From assembly GCA_002307215.1 (NCBI GenBank), contig DBTU01000055.1, positions 143,116-207,115 of the forward strand: a DNA stretch of 64,000 nucleotides, written 5' to 3'. How positions within the stretch are numbered: the first letter of the stretch is position 1; each line of letters begins with the position of its first letter. This DNA is from Lachnoclostridium sp. UBA1308. Lineage in GTDB: Bacteria; Bacillota; Clostridia; Lachnospirales; Lachnospiraceae. The translations under genes and the position numbers were made by a program. This document shows positions 17,108 through 25,640 of the stretch, piece by piece. The notes beneath the pieces were generated by a model. It was not told where the DNA came from. It saw only the letters and a program-made list of their open reading frames with translations, and ran no database searches.

Positions 17108-17884
17108 ATGGGCGAATTACTGAAAATTGATCACGTCAGTTACACCTATCACAATCCTGAGGGAGAGACACAGGCGTTATCGGATGTCTCTTTTCATGTG
17201 AACGAGGGCGAATTCATTGCAATCGTAGGTCCCGTAGGTTGCGGCAAATCCACCCTGCTCTCTCTGCTCGCCGGCCTGCTATCACCAAGCAGCGGCTATA
17301 TAGCTATCAATGGCATGGATATAAAATCCTCCGGCAGAAACATTGGCTATATTCTTCAAAAGGATCATCTTCCTGACTGGCAAGGCACTCAAAAAAGTGT
17401 ACCTCCCGGTCCGGAAATTCATTATAAACTGACCAATAACAGTTATGTACAAATCAATGAATTATTAAATACCTATGGCCTGATTACCTTTCAGGACTCC
17501 TTTTCTCCCGATTTACCAAGTGGAGTGAGGCAACGTGCCACTCTGATACGAACTCTGCTTCTAGAACCGGATATTCTACTTCTGGACGAACCGTTTTCCA
17601 CACTTGAGGGACAGAACCGTCTGGAGGCTGCCGAGGATATCCGGGATGTTATTCACCGGGAGAAAAAAACTGCTATTCTAATCACCCATGATATCCCGGA
17701 GGCTATCCGTATGTCAGACCGTATTATTATCCTGTCCAAAAGCCCCGGAACCGTCAAAAAGATTCTTGACATTAAACTTTTCTTGGATAGCCGCACACCT
17801 CTTACCGCCGAAAGTGAGCCTGAATTCATGGAATATTTATCTGAAATCCAAAAGGAATTGAATTATTTGAGTGTACAAAATTAA
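17108..17884 (+). CDS. Orphan SsuB/TauB-like ABC ATPase with a degenerate signature
   Basis: The ATG at 17108 has TGGAGG seven bases upstream; the open frame begins ten codons earlier. The 258-residue protein has Walker A GPVGCGKST, Walker B LLLDEPFSTLE and the H-loop THDIPEA, like nitrate/sulfonate importer ATPases. The ABC signature is LPSGVRQRA instead of LSGGQRQRA, and the segment between Q-loop and signature (WQGTQKSVPPGPEIHYK) is unlike the family. No permease or binding-protein gene adjoins it. It may serve a distant transporter or have drifted to another role. A dispersed repeat hairpin follows its stop. Confidence 0.75.
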   Translation: MGELLKIDHVSYTYHNPEGETQALSDVSFHVNEGEFIAIVGPVGCGKSTLLSLLAGLLSPSSGYIAINGMDIKSSGRNIGYILQKDHLPDWQGTQKSVPPGPEIHYKLTNNSYVQINELLNTYGLITFQDSFSPDLPSGVRQRATLIRTLLLEPDILLLDEPFSTLEGQNRLEAAEDIRDVIHREKKTAILITHDIPEAIRMSDRIIILSKSPGTVKKILDIKLFLDSRTPLTAESEPEFMEYLSEIQKELNYLSVQN

Positions 17885-17920
17885 TTAGAAAAGTGCCAAA
17901 GCGTATATAACTTGTATCAT

Positions 17921-17988
17921 ATAAGAGGCTTCACATACTCCCTCACAAATACTGTATTATGGGGAATATGTGAAGCCTCTTGTATTTT
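17921..17988 (+). repeat. Dispersed hairpin repeat, copy A (terminator-like)
   Basis: Exact 15 bp arms AAGAGGCTTCACATA (17923-17937) and TATGTGAAGCCTCTT (17967-17981) enclose a loop with ATTATGGGGAA, then GTATTTT. Copies B and C lie at 57152-57209 and 61198-61249, each also after a + strand gene. Confidence 0.75.
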
Positions 17989-18048
17989 CGGTAGCAAATT
18001 TCATCTTTCTCTTGTATTTTGTCGACAAATTTGCAACTTCCCCTTGAA

Positions 18049-18246
18049 TCATCTACACCTATTCTCTATCCAATATCTTTGAATTACTTCGCCACATTTA
18101 TCGTCATAGATTTCATTCTCCATGATACCCCCACAATGTGTTATTACGCCAGCCGATGCCGGATTTGTCTTATCACAGGTAATCAGAACTCTTTCTATCC
18201 CAATTCTGGCACAAAACTTTAGCGCTTCCTGCAACATACTTGTTCC
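18049..18246 (-). pseudogene. C-terminal remnant of a GNAT acetyltransferase
   Basis: Read from GGA at 18246 the frame gives GTSMLQEALKFCARIGIERV, then ITCDKTNPASAGVITHCGG and IIQRYW-like RYWIEN: the acetyl-CoA-binding motif A and the C-terminal half of a GNAT protein. Everything before the GT of motif A is missing, and a TAA stands directly upstream. The last codons of the gene at 18219-18503 run over this junction in another frame. The simplest reading is a deletion joining two genes. It is too short to fold as an enzyme. Confidence 0.7.
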
Positions 18247-18503
18247 TTATATTCGTCCGGTTCCGGCAAATTTTCTTTAAACCATTGATCAATCCGTTTA
18301 AATTCTTCCGCTTCCTGCTCTGAGAATACCCCATCATAAATCATGCGCCATGCCATGGCAAAAATACCTTTCGGCTTTCCCGTCCTATAAGACAATTCTC
18401 TCCCCTGTATACGCACATATCTTTTCTGATAAAAACTCGGAACATAGTATACTCCGGACGATCCATTCTCGTTTTCGTCCATATTAAGTTCTTTCTTCTC
18501 CAT
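18219..18503 (-). CDS. Uncharacterised small protein behind a histidine attenuator, probably with a scrambled C terminus
   Basis: The ATG at 18503 has GGAGG seven bases upstream and encodes 94 residues (MEKKELNMDENENG start). The middle (VYYVPSFYQKRYVRIQG, IFAMAWRMIYDGVFSEQ, FKRIDQWFKENLPEP) looks like a real folded protein, but I do not recognise the family. The last eight residues (QVCCRKR) are the GNAT remnant read in the wrong frame, so the original C terminus is lost or replaced. It is the only gene after the His-leader attenuator at 18537-18750, so it, or its ancestor, should respond to histidine supply. Confidence 0.6.
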   Translation of the reverse strand: MEKKELNMDENENGSSGVYYVPSFYQKRYVRIQGRELSYRTGKPKGIFAMAWRMIYDGVFSEQEAEEFKRIDQWFKENLPEPDEYKEQVCCRKR

Positions 18504-18536
18504 GATACAACCTCCTGATTCAAAAATATAAATAAT

Positions 18537-18750
18537 AAAAAATAGCCATTTAGGCTATGCCCAAATGACTACAGAAATAAAAGTATATCTAGAGATAAAG
18601 ATACATTTTATTCATCACATCATTCATGGGCAAAACCTAGTTGATTGCTGCACTCAATTGACAATAAGCCCATGAATTACTATCATAAGCTTACTGTTTT
18701 ATGCGTTTATGATGATGTAAATGAATCAATAACATACGATATCTCCCTTC
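18537..18750 (-). promoter_or_regulatory. Histidine leader-peptide transcription attenuator, copy 1
   Basis: After the leader peptide gene (18691-18735) the minus strand has TCATGGGC (18668-18675), then GCCCATGA (18624-18631), then a terminator AGTCATTTGGG/CCTAAATGGCT (about 18545-18570) with six T at 18537-18542. GCCCATGA can pair either with TCATGGGC or with TCATTTGGGC in the terminator's left arm, so the structures exclude each other as in classical attenuation. Ribosome stalling at the His codons should favour read-through. A second copy lies at 40905-41080. Confidence 0.8.
18691..18735 (-). CDS. Histidine-rich leader peptide (14 aa), copy 1
   Basis: ATG at 18735 with GGGAG seven bases upstream encodes MLLIHLHHHKRIKQ and stops at TAA 18691. 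Four of 14 codons are CAT. The same length, place and His cluster recur in the leader at 41021-41065. The peptide is a sensor of charged tRNA-His, not a functional product. Confidence 0.75.
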   Translation of the reverse strand: MLLIHLHHHKRIKQ

Positions 18751-18772
18751 ATCTATTTTCTTAATTTTTTAT

Positions 18773-18801
18773 ACTTTAATCTATTTTCATAATTATGTCA
18801 A
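18773..18801 (-). promoter_or_regulatory. Promoter of His attenuator copy 1
   Basis: TTGACA (18796-18801) and TAAAGT (18773-18778) are 17 bases apart on the minus strand, about 38 bp before the leader peptide ATG. Confidence 0.55.
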
Positions 18802-19043
18802 TAAAATAATCTGTATTTTGTATAGCTTTATAATCTGTATATAATATAGTTTAATCTTATAATATTAACTTGCCAAAACCTACGGCATGTTAGATTACCA
18901 TTATAAAAGAAAAAACAACTATAACATAAACTAAGATATTGATATTTAGTAAATATTTAATGTATAATATTACCATGTATTTGATTTATAATGCAAAAGA
19001 AGTATTAGTAATTATCTATATTTTGAAGGAGGATGAACTGGGG

Positions 19044-19310
19044 ATGAAAAAAAAATTCGTCAGTGGAGCTATGATCATAATGATAATAATATTTATTGTT
19101 GGAGTAGCATTAATTTTTAATTCGTCCGGAATTGGCGAGAAAGCAGGGAATGTTGCTCTTCATAGTCAAGGAGGTACAATGGATACCTCATCATTTCAAA
19201 GAATTATTAACACCACTACTACTAACTTTCAAATAGTTGGAACAATACTTTCACTAATCGGTGGATTCGGTGTTCTTATAAGTGGGTACGCCCTATACAA
19301 AGAACTATAA
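19044..19310 (+). CDS. Small two-helix membrane protein (88 aa)
   Basis: I choose the ATG at 19044 (MKKKFVSGAMIIM) with GGAGG eleven bases upstream. The product has a Lys-rich start, a helix (MIIMIIIFIVGVALIF), a polar 45-residue middle with a TTTT run, and a second helix (IVGTILSLIGGFGVLISGYAL). The polar middle is likely outside, as in a small hairpin-type membrane protein. No family is recognised. It is a single gene on the + strand between two minus-strand blocks. Confidence 0.55.
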   Translation: MKKKFVSGAMIIMIIIFIVGVALIFNSSGIGEKAGNVALHSQGGTMDTSSFQRIINTTTTNFQIVGTILSLIGGFGVLISGYALYKEL

Positions 19311-19406
19311 CTATAGTATTTACGTAACTTATCCTAATCTGTATTTAAGTTGCACATCACAATCCGTACATCAGTTGCACATCACAATCCACTTTTCAGC
19401 CTCACA

Positions 19407-20084
19407 TCATAATCCGTACTTCAGTTTCACTCTCGACAACTTTTTCCCAATCGGTTTCTCAAGCCAAAGCAAGAAAATAACATTTGAAACAGCATAGATC
19501 ACTGTATATGGGATTGCCGTACCAATCGCAGCCAGATACATCAATAAATTAAACCCGTTCTGATACCACAGCACCGACCATCCATCCATAATCAGTGAAA
19601 AGGCAACCCCTGCAAATATTCCGTAGGCTGATAATATCCACCGGCTTGATTTCAGCTTCCCGGCAAAAAGACCTGCAAGTAGACCAATCAGTCCCCAGGT
19701 AAACATTTGGAACGGTGTCCAAGGGCCCTGTCCGAAATAGAAATTCGAGATAACGGCGGATAATGCTCCGGTCATAAAGCCTGCCTCGCTGCCAAAATAC
19801 ATCGCTGTGATTACTACTATTGCAGTCACCGGCTTGAACCCCGGAAGCATCGCAAAGATAAATCGTCCTGCCACCGACATCGCAATCATGACGGCAATGA
19901 TGACCAACTTGTGGGTGTTCCGATTATTCTTCTCAAAATTCAAGAAAAATGGGATACACGATATTATGACGATAACCAAGGACCAAAAAGCGTACTGTTT
20001 ATCGTGAAATGTTCGACCACCCAGAAAAAGGATCGCCGGAATGCATATTAATATAAGTATATATTGCATTAATTTTTTATTCAT
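19407..20084 (-). CDS. ECF transporter S component, predicted cobalamin-binding
   Basis: The ATG at 20084 has GGGGAGG five bases upstream, giving 225 residues. Six or so helices are seen, with the S-component signatures FKPVTAIVVITAMYFGSEAGF and GQGPWTPFQMFTWG and an aromatic-rich binding loop (DGWSVLWYQNG). The substrate is inferred from the operon: a cobalamin riboswitch in front, intrinsic-factor-like proteins, EcfT and EcfAA'. That makes it a CbrT-like vitamin B12 or cobinamide binder; other vitamins cannot be ruled out from sequence alone. It is the last gene of the operon. Confidence 0.8.
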   Translation of the reverse strand: MNKKLMQYILILICIPAILFLGGRTFHDKQYAFWSLVIVIISCIPFFLNFEKNNRNTHKLVIIAVMIAMSVAGRFIFAMLPGFKPVTAIVVITAMYFGSEAGFMTGALSAVISNFYFGQGPWTPFQMFTWGLIGLLAGLFAGKLKSSRWILSAYGIFAGVAFSLIMDGWSVLWYQNGFNLLMYLAAIGTAIPYTVIYAVSNVIFLLWLEKPIGKKLSRVKLKYGL

Positions 20085-20182
20085 TACAGCCTCCCCTTTC
20101 ATTCACCAGCCAAAGGCAAATCTTTTCCTGATTTATTACTTCCCTCTCTTATCTATTAACGAAGGAAGCTTATGATCTATCC

Positions 20183-21841
20183 TTACCGCGCCATTTTGGC
20201 TTCCTTTTTTTCACCATTTAATCTTAATAGATTCACTGCTTCACCGACTGTAACAACATTATCATAGAACTGACGTGTTATCCGGTTTGCAGCAGTGGTA
20301 TAAAAGCTGTTCTCCGCAAAGAATAGATCCGGCTCATCAATTGAGGTTATATTGCCGTCAAAGAACAATGCACATCGATCCGCACATTCTGCCGCAAATT
20401 CCACATCATGGGTCACAATTACAATTGTCATCCCCATCGTTTTCAATTCACGTAGAATTCTAAGAACTCCCTGTTTTGCAAATGCATCAATGCCCTTGGT
20501 CGGTTCATCCAACAGAAGTATTCTCGGCCTTTGCCCGAGTACCTTAGCCAGTGCACAAAGCTGTTGCTCTCCACCGCTCAGATCATATGGATGCTTATTC
20601 ATCAGCGCACTGATATCAAATGGAAGATTAAACTCTTCTATCTTCAGTTCCTTTAAATCTTCTTCCACTGTATCCCCCAAAAATAACGTAGCAACGTCTT
20701 GAGGAAGTAATGCCAGATTATGCTGATACAAAGTTCCGTTTTTATAATCCTTTAGATTTTTCCCAAACAGGCTCACACTTCCGCCATACGCCTTCAAGAT
20801 ACCAGCCACAACTCCGAGTAGCGTCGTCTTACCGGAGGCATTGCCTCCTAAAATGCAAAGAATCTCATTCTGATATACCGTTAGATCAGCTCCCTTTAGA
20901 ATATCCGGTGAATCCTTATGATAACGAAACCATACACCCTTTATCCTTAGAACTATTTCTCTTCTATTCCTACTAATATCACATTTTGATACTTTCTCAA
21001 GTGCTCTGATATTCGTATAAAAATTATTTTCAATAAAGCTTCTACACTCTTTTACTGTCAATGGGCAGAATACATCCGTCTGAAAAGCGTTAAAGATTCT
21101 GACGGCACATGGCATTGCATTCATCATTCTTTCATTATTTTTTAACTGCTTCGCTACTTTTCTCGGTGTATCATAATAAATAAGCTTTCCCTTCTCGAGA
21201 AGCATTACATTATCCGCAATCGGTAATACCTCCTCCAGTCGGTGTTCCACCAGGAGAATTGTAATTGAAAAATCTCGATTAAGTCTTTGAAGGGTTGCAA
21301 TAAATTCCGAGGCAGTAATTGGATCCAACTGTGCGGTCGGCTCATCCAGAATAAGCACCTTGGGCTGCATCACCATAACCGAAGCCAGGTTAAGTACTTG
21401 CTTTTGCCCACCGGACAGTTCGCTGATGTCTTTATGAAACCAATCACCTATGCCAAAATAACTCGACATCTCACTGACTCTTCTCCTAATCACCTGAGTA
21501 GACAATCCCATATTCTCAAGGCCAAAAGACAACTCATGCCATACCTTATCCGTAACAATCTGATTCTCCGGCTTTTGCATAACAAAACCTATTTCACAAC
21601 TTGCGGTACGGTCCTCCAGTTTCTCAAGACTTATCCCGTTATACGAGATTTCCCCTTCGCTCTGCCCAAAGGGTGTAAGCTCTCTTTTTAACATCTTAAG
21701 TAAGGTTGTCTTCCCACAGCCTGTCTCGCCGCAGATTACCACAAATTCACCACTGTCTATGGAAAAGGACACATTGTCGATTACCTTATCCGTACAACCC
21801 GGGTATGTAAAGCTCAGATTCTTGACCTGTATAATCTCCAT
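20183..21841 (-). CDS. ECF transporter fused ATPase (EcfA-EcfA')
   Basis: This 552-residue protein joins two energising ATPases. Domain 1 has Walker A GETGCGKTT, signature LSGGQKQVLN and Walker B VLILDEPTAQLDP. Domain 2 has GGNASGKTT, LSGGEQQLCA and ILLLDEPTKGID. Both sets of catalytic residues look complete. Separate EcfA1 and EcfA2 proteins are common; the fused form is typical of dedicated ECF modules. It overlaps ecfT by 28 bp and has AAGGAG before the ATG, so EcfT and the ATPase are made together. Confidence 0.88.
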   Translation of the reverse strand: MEIIQVKNLSFTYPGCTDKVIDNVSFSIDSGEFVVICGETGCGKTTLLKMLKRELTPFGQSEGEISYNGISLEKLEDRTASCEIGFVMQKPENQIVTDKVWHELSFGLENMGLSTQVIRRRVSEMSSYFGIGDWFHKDISELSGGQKQVLNLASVMVMQPKVLILDEPTAQLDPITASEFIATLQRLNRDFSITILLVEHRLEEVLPIADNVMLLEKGKLIYYDTPRKVAKQLKNNERMMNAMPCAVRIFNAFQTDVFCPLTVKECRSFIENNFYTNIRALEKVSKCDISRNRREIVLRIKGVWFRYHKDSPDILKGADLTVYQNEILCILGGNASGKTTLLGVVAGILKAYGGSVSLFGKNLKDYKNGTLYQHNLALLPQDVATLFLGDTVEEDLKELKIEEFNLPFDISALMNKHPYDLSGGEQQLCALAKVLGQRPRILLLDEPTKGIDAFAKQGVLRILRELKTMGMTIVIVTHDVEFAAECADRCALFFDGNITSIDEPDLFFAENSFYTTAANRITRQFYDNVVTVGEAVNLLRLNGEKKEAKMAR

Positions 21842-22692
21842 TTCAGTCTCTCCTTCAGTTCAATTAGCACAGGCAATAAAATCAACAGCCCACAAGCCAT
21901 ATCAATAAATATAGAATAATCCGATTTACTTACAACATCCAGACTCGGGTAAAATTCGTAACTTAATTTTCCAAACGATGCTCCGGCAAATACAATTCCT
22001 GCAAGTATAGTACTTGAGAGAATAAGGCCGATATCCGCAATTGTCATCCGAAAGATGGAAAATCTAGAACGTTTCCCCAGTCCAAAGCCCCTTGCCCGCA
22101 TGGAATTTGCTGTATCGACTGCATTTTCCAACGACCATGTCAGTACTACCGAAAATATTCGCATACTTGCCTTTGCCTTCGTCATATAGCCGTCACCGGT
22201 ATACAAGCCCATAGCCATCTGAGAATTTCCCACCTTATCCGATTGGATCTTAAACAGGGGAATGTACCTAAGTGCCATGGAGAAAACAATTGAGAGATTT
22301 GGTGCCAGCCTTCCGCTCAAATACATCAGTTTATCACTTGTCATAACCCTTGTAAATGCCTTGCACCAATGGATTACCCCCAACATCATTACTGCCATGC
22401 AGGCACCATATGCTGCTGCTTCCAGTGTAATCGGTTTTCCATTCAGGAAAAATAAAATCGTCCTGCCCCGATGTATAAAGATCGGGTTTGCTACGGCGAT
22501 AATAATAAAAAGCATAAAATCAAATAATACACTACTTCTTATGCTGCTTTTATACTCCACCGCATTATAAATCCATGCTCCGAGAAAGGAAAGGATGAGT
22601 ATAACCGGATGATTGATAAACATGGTAATCGTAAGAACCATAACAAAATAAATCAAAAGAGCAACCGGATGGTATGACGCAAATCTTCTCAT
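21814..22692 (-). CDS. ecfT: ECF transporter transmembrane component EcfT
   Basis: This 292-residue protein has about six helices and the diagnostic coupling motif ARG in TANSMRARGFGLGKRS, which docks into the ATPase grooves. It starts at ATG 22692, overlapping the upstream gene's stop by 4 bp, and ends inside the ATPase gene. Three overlapping frames in a row support a single co-translated module. The partner S component is the last gene of the operon. Confidence 0.87.
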   Translation of the reverse strand: MRRFASYHPVALLIYFVMVLTITMFINHPVILILSFLGAWIYNAVEYKSSIRSSVLFDFMLFIIIAVANPIFIHRGRTILFFLNGKPITLEAAAYGACMAVMMLGVIHWCKAFTRVMTSDKLMYLSGRLAPNLSIVFSMALRYIPLFKIQSDKVGNSQMAMGLYTGDGYMTKAKASMRIFSVVLTWSLENAVDTANSMRARGFGLGKRSRFSIFRMTIADIGLILSSTILAGIVFAGASFGKLSYEFYPSLDVVSKSDYSIFIDMACGLLILLPVLIELKERLKWRLYRSRI

Positions 22693-24683
22693 TTTCGACC
22701 AACATCCTTTCCAAAATCACAGGTATACACCCATTCTATCACATCTTTGGCTTTCACAATATAATCACCGCAGTTCGTTCCGGGGAATTCGCCGTTAACG
22801 GAGTACAACCAACCGGACTGATCTCCAAAATCATACTCATATAGATCATTAATACCTCTGACATATGCTGAGCTTAAGGATACGTCTTCACCACCTTCGT
22901 AGTCAAGCGGTATCTTTTCCTGCTTCGCGGCAAGAATCAGTACATCCAGTACGCTGTCGCCTTCCTTCACCGGTATCTCTGTCTCATCAAGAATTATTCC
23001 ATCCTCCCCTATACCGGGCTTCTTACCGGCAACCGAGTCACAACGGATGGATAGCGTAACCACTTTGCTTTCTGATTGTATGGCGCCGTCGTTCACCCGG
23101 TAGTAATCCTCAACCGATTGAACCCGAATGCCCCATACCGCAGCCAGCGCGGCGCAGGCAATAGCAAATACAGTAAGATAATTCTTCCTGCTGCGTTTGC
23201 CTATAACAAATGATCTTCCAATAACCAGTAAACCAAAGATAAGAATGAGAATCGTAAGTACCACTCTGTAATCCGGATGAAACCCCCGATGCGTTACTGA
23301 CTCCTGTAAATTCTTCGTAACCGCAGTTGTCTCATGATCGCCGCTAGAAGCCTCCTTGGTGATGGCTGTGTCCGCCGAATTAGAGGCTGTTTCAGCTGAC
23401 TGTTCAGCTGTGGGTGAAGCAGACTGTCCCGCCGTTGTTTGTTCTGTTGTTGATTGTTCTCCTGTTGATTGTCCTGACGTTGATTGACCTGACGCTGTTT
23501 GATCTAATGTTGATTGACCTGTCGTTGATTGACCTGTTGATGTTTGTGCTGTTGTTGTTTGTTCTGTAACTGACTGTTCTGCTATAGTCGGCACTGCCTG
23601 ATTACCGGATGCTGCGGCTCCAGGCTGACTTGTCGTCTCCGCATCTGTGGGAGCCGAAGCATGCTCAGAGGAATTGTTATTCGTTGATCGATCAATTTCC
23701 ACCAAACCATTATTTGCAAAGTCATAGAAGGAACTGTATCCCTTTATCTGCCTCCATGTAGCAATCAGACAATACATTGCTTGAACAGTGGCTGTATTAT
23801 CGGCTTTTCCGTCTATTGTATGACTAAAGCCTCCCTCCTGCTTCTTGTACAGTAGTAGACCATCAATTAGTGAATTGCTTTTCTTAACAAACCTCTCATC
23901 CGTCTGACAATCAATATCCAGTGCCGCCAATGCTGCAATCACCTGTGCTGTGCTTTCACAGCATCTGGTTCCCCAGCTTTTATAATCTCCGGTATCCTGC
24001 TGCCACTTTGATAACCATGTGATTGCTTTGTCAACTGTGGTATTTACATCACCGTCTTCCCTATACGGAGCAAGTGCCTGTAATGCCATCGCAGTAATAT
24101 CGATGTCTGATACCGAACCGGTTAGTGCCCATCCGCCATCCGACAACTTAAGCTTCAGAATCTGATCTATGATGTCTTCTCTGGAATAATCCTTGTCGGA
24201 ATAATCTCCGGAATCCAGTAAAATAAGGCCATAGATGTAGCTCATGATACCAAATTGCCCGGTGTCCTCTTTCAGAATATTCTTTATATAATCACTATTT
24301 TGTTCAGCCGCAGAATATACCAGCGCCATTCTCTGATAATCAGTAGCTTTGGCATTCTTAACGCTTTCGACATTGGCCTCCAGCGCTGTCAGATAGCTGT
24401 CATAATCATACCCCTCCCCATAACGACTCAGAGCAATCATGAACCAATCAGAGGAACCGGCTCCGGCACTCTGGGTAAGCTTTGTATCAATTAAATCCTG
24501 AACCGAGGATACCCCCGCCTGATCTTGTCGGTAGGTCAGGACACCATCGATCACCTGTTTCAGGTCATCTGCGCTGTGCCGGCTGCTCTTTGCACAGACC
24601 TGCGAACTGAAAAAGCCGACCGCAACCATAAAAGTCAGTAAAAAACATACCAATATTTTCAAACATTTAAACTTACTTTTCAT
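22689..24683 (-). CDS. Intrinsic-factor-like alpha/alpha toroid + DUF4430 membrane-anchored protein
   Basis: I start at the ATG at 24683 (664 residues), overlapping the previous gene by 11 bp. After a signal peptide (about 1-31) comes a prenyltransferase-like alpha/alpha toroid (about 40-330; LSDGGWALTGSVSDIDITAM, CCESTAQVIAAL, QEGGFSHTIDG). Then comes a Thr/Ser/Gln linker of about 110 residues with GQST repeats, two membrane helices joined by a GKRSRKN loop, and a C-terminal DUF4430 domain (VKEGDSVLDVLILAAKQ, GDQSGWLYSVNGEFPG). Eukaryotic intrinsic factor and transcobalamin combine the same two folds to grip B12 between them. With the riboswitch and ECF genes this suggests cobalamin capture outside the cell. 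Confidence 0.82.
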   Translation of the reverse strand: MKSKFKCLKILVCFLLTFMVAVGFFSSQVCAKSSRHSADDLKQVIDGVLTYRQDQAGVSSVQDLIDTKLTQSAGAGSSDWFMIALSRYGEGYDYDSYLTALEANVESVKNAKATDYQRMALVYSAAEQNSDYIKNILKEDTGQFGIMSYIYGLILLDSGDYSDKDYSREDIIDQILKLKLSDGGWALTGSVSDIDITAMALQALAPYREDGDVNTTVDKAITWLSKWQQDTGDYKSWGTRCCESTAQVIAALAALDIDCQTDERFVKKSNSLIDGLLLYKKQEGGFSHTIDGKADNTATVQAMYCLIATWRQIKGYSSFYDFANNGLVEIDRSTNNNSSEHASAPTDAETTSQPGAAASGNQAVPTIAEQSVTEQTTTAQTSTGQSTTGQSTLDQTASGQSTSGQSTGEQSTTEQTTAGQSASPTAEQSAETASNSADTAITKEASSGDHETTAVTKNLQESVTHRGFHPDYRVVLTILILIFGLLVIGRSFVIGKRSRKNYLTVFAIACAALAAVWGIRVQSVEDYYRVNDGAIQSESKVVTLSIRCDSVAGKKPGIGEDGIILDETEIPVKEGDSVLDVLILAAKQEKIPLDYEGGEDVSLSSAYVRGINDLYEYDFGDQSGWLYSVNGEFPGTNCGDYIVKAKDVIEWVYTCDFGKDVGRK

Positions 24684-25587
24684 TCTTCTCTTTCCGTCTG
24701 AAAAAGATAACTCCACACAAAGCGGCAATAGCTAATACCAAGAATATAATTGTAGTCGCAATCTGCTCACCGGTTTTCGGTGCTTCCACCACATTACTTA
24801 CATCCGCAACAACAGCGGGATCATTATCATCAGTTGCATTATCAACAACAGAACTGTCTGTAGTAGCTTCTACGGAAATTGTATAACCGGGAGCAAAGCG
24901 AAGCACCAACGGAAGTCCCGAATCAGCTGTCTTAATTATTTGAACTGCATGGTCTCCCTCTGCGAGTTGTTTCTCCTCGATCTGAATAGAGCCACTTTCA
25001 TCTGTTACATATTCTTTGGTCGTATCACCATAACTCCAGATTACGCTTGCTCCGTTCACCGGATTAACGGTAATTACAGGATTATAATTAGCATCATATG
25101 TAGTATCCGAGCTTGTGAAGGTAATCACTCCCTCTGCAATATCAGTGGTATCTGCGACCGGGAACTGCATTCCGACACCGTAAGGATCACCGTAATATAA
25201 GAGAACACTGTCACCCTCAGCCAAGGTAAGACCGTCAATTCCAACGACCACTTCTTTACCGTTTACCTTATACAACCATCCGTCCCAGCCTCCGAACTTA
25301 CCTGCCGACTCACCGTTAATATCCGTGATGTAGGAGGTGTCAACGCCGGTAATCTTTATACTGTCTTCCTGATTATCGATATAGATCAGTGCCTGTTGTA
25401 GTGTCAGAGAGTCCGTTGTATATGGTACTTCCTCTGTAGCATTGAACAGATTATTATCTATTCCCTCAATCCGCAGTGTGATGCCCATAGTCTTATCTGC
25501 GGCAAATACTGATGATACTGATGAAACAGCAACAAAAAAGACTACTGTAAATAATAAATACGCTAATTTCTGTGTTAGTTTTTTCAT
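24673..25587 (-). CDS. Sortase-anchored DUF4430 (transcobalamin-like C-terminal) surface protein
   Basis: The ATG at 25587 has GAGGAG eight bases upstream, giving 304 residues. A signal peptide ends near VFA. The first domain is DUF4430 (TDSLTLQQALIYIDNQ, GGWDGWLYKVNGKEV, GDSVLLYYGDP), followed by an Ig-like stretch (VNPVNGASVIWSYGDTT) and a cell-wall sorting signal: APKTGEQ, a hydrophobic helix and FRRKEKNEK. A sortase should link it to peptidoglycan. DUF4430 is the fold of the C-terminal domain of transcobalamin, so a B12-binding or hand-over role is likely. It precedes the toroid-DUF4430 gene with overlapping ends. Confidence 0.82.
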   Translation of the reverse strand: MKKLTQKLAYLLFTVVFFVAVSSVSSVFAADKTMGITLRIEGIDNNLFNATEEVPYTTDSLTLQQALIYIDNQEDSIKITGVDTSYITDINGESAGKFGGWDGWLYKVNGKEVVVGIDGLTLAEGDSVLLYYGDPYGVGMQFPVADTTDIAEGVITFTSSDTTYDANYNPVITVNPVNGASVIWSYGDTTKEYVTDESGSIQIEEKQLAEGDHAVQIIKTADSGLPLVLRFAPGYTISVEATTDSSVVDNATDDNDPAVVADVSNVVEAPKTGEQIATTIIFLVLAIAALCGVIFFRRKEKNEK

Positions 25588-25640
25588 GTGAAAATCTCCT
25601 CGTTGATTTATTATACAGCGGAAACCGCTTGTATTCATTG

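Noticed and set aside
18537..18750. T-box riboswitch for histidine
   Set aside because: No T-box consensus (AGGGTGGNACCGCG) is present; the His codons with alternative stems explain the element better.
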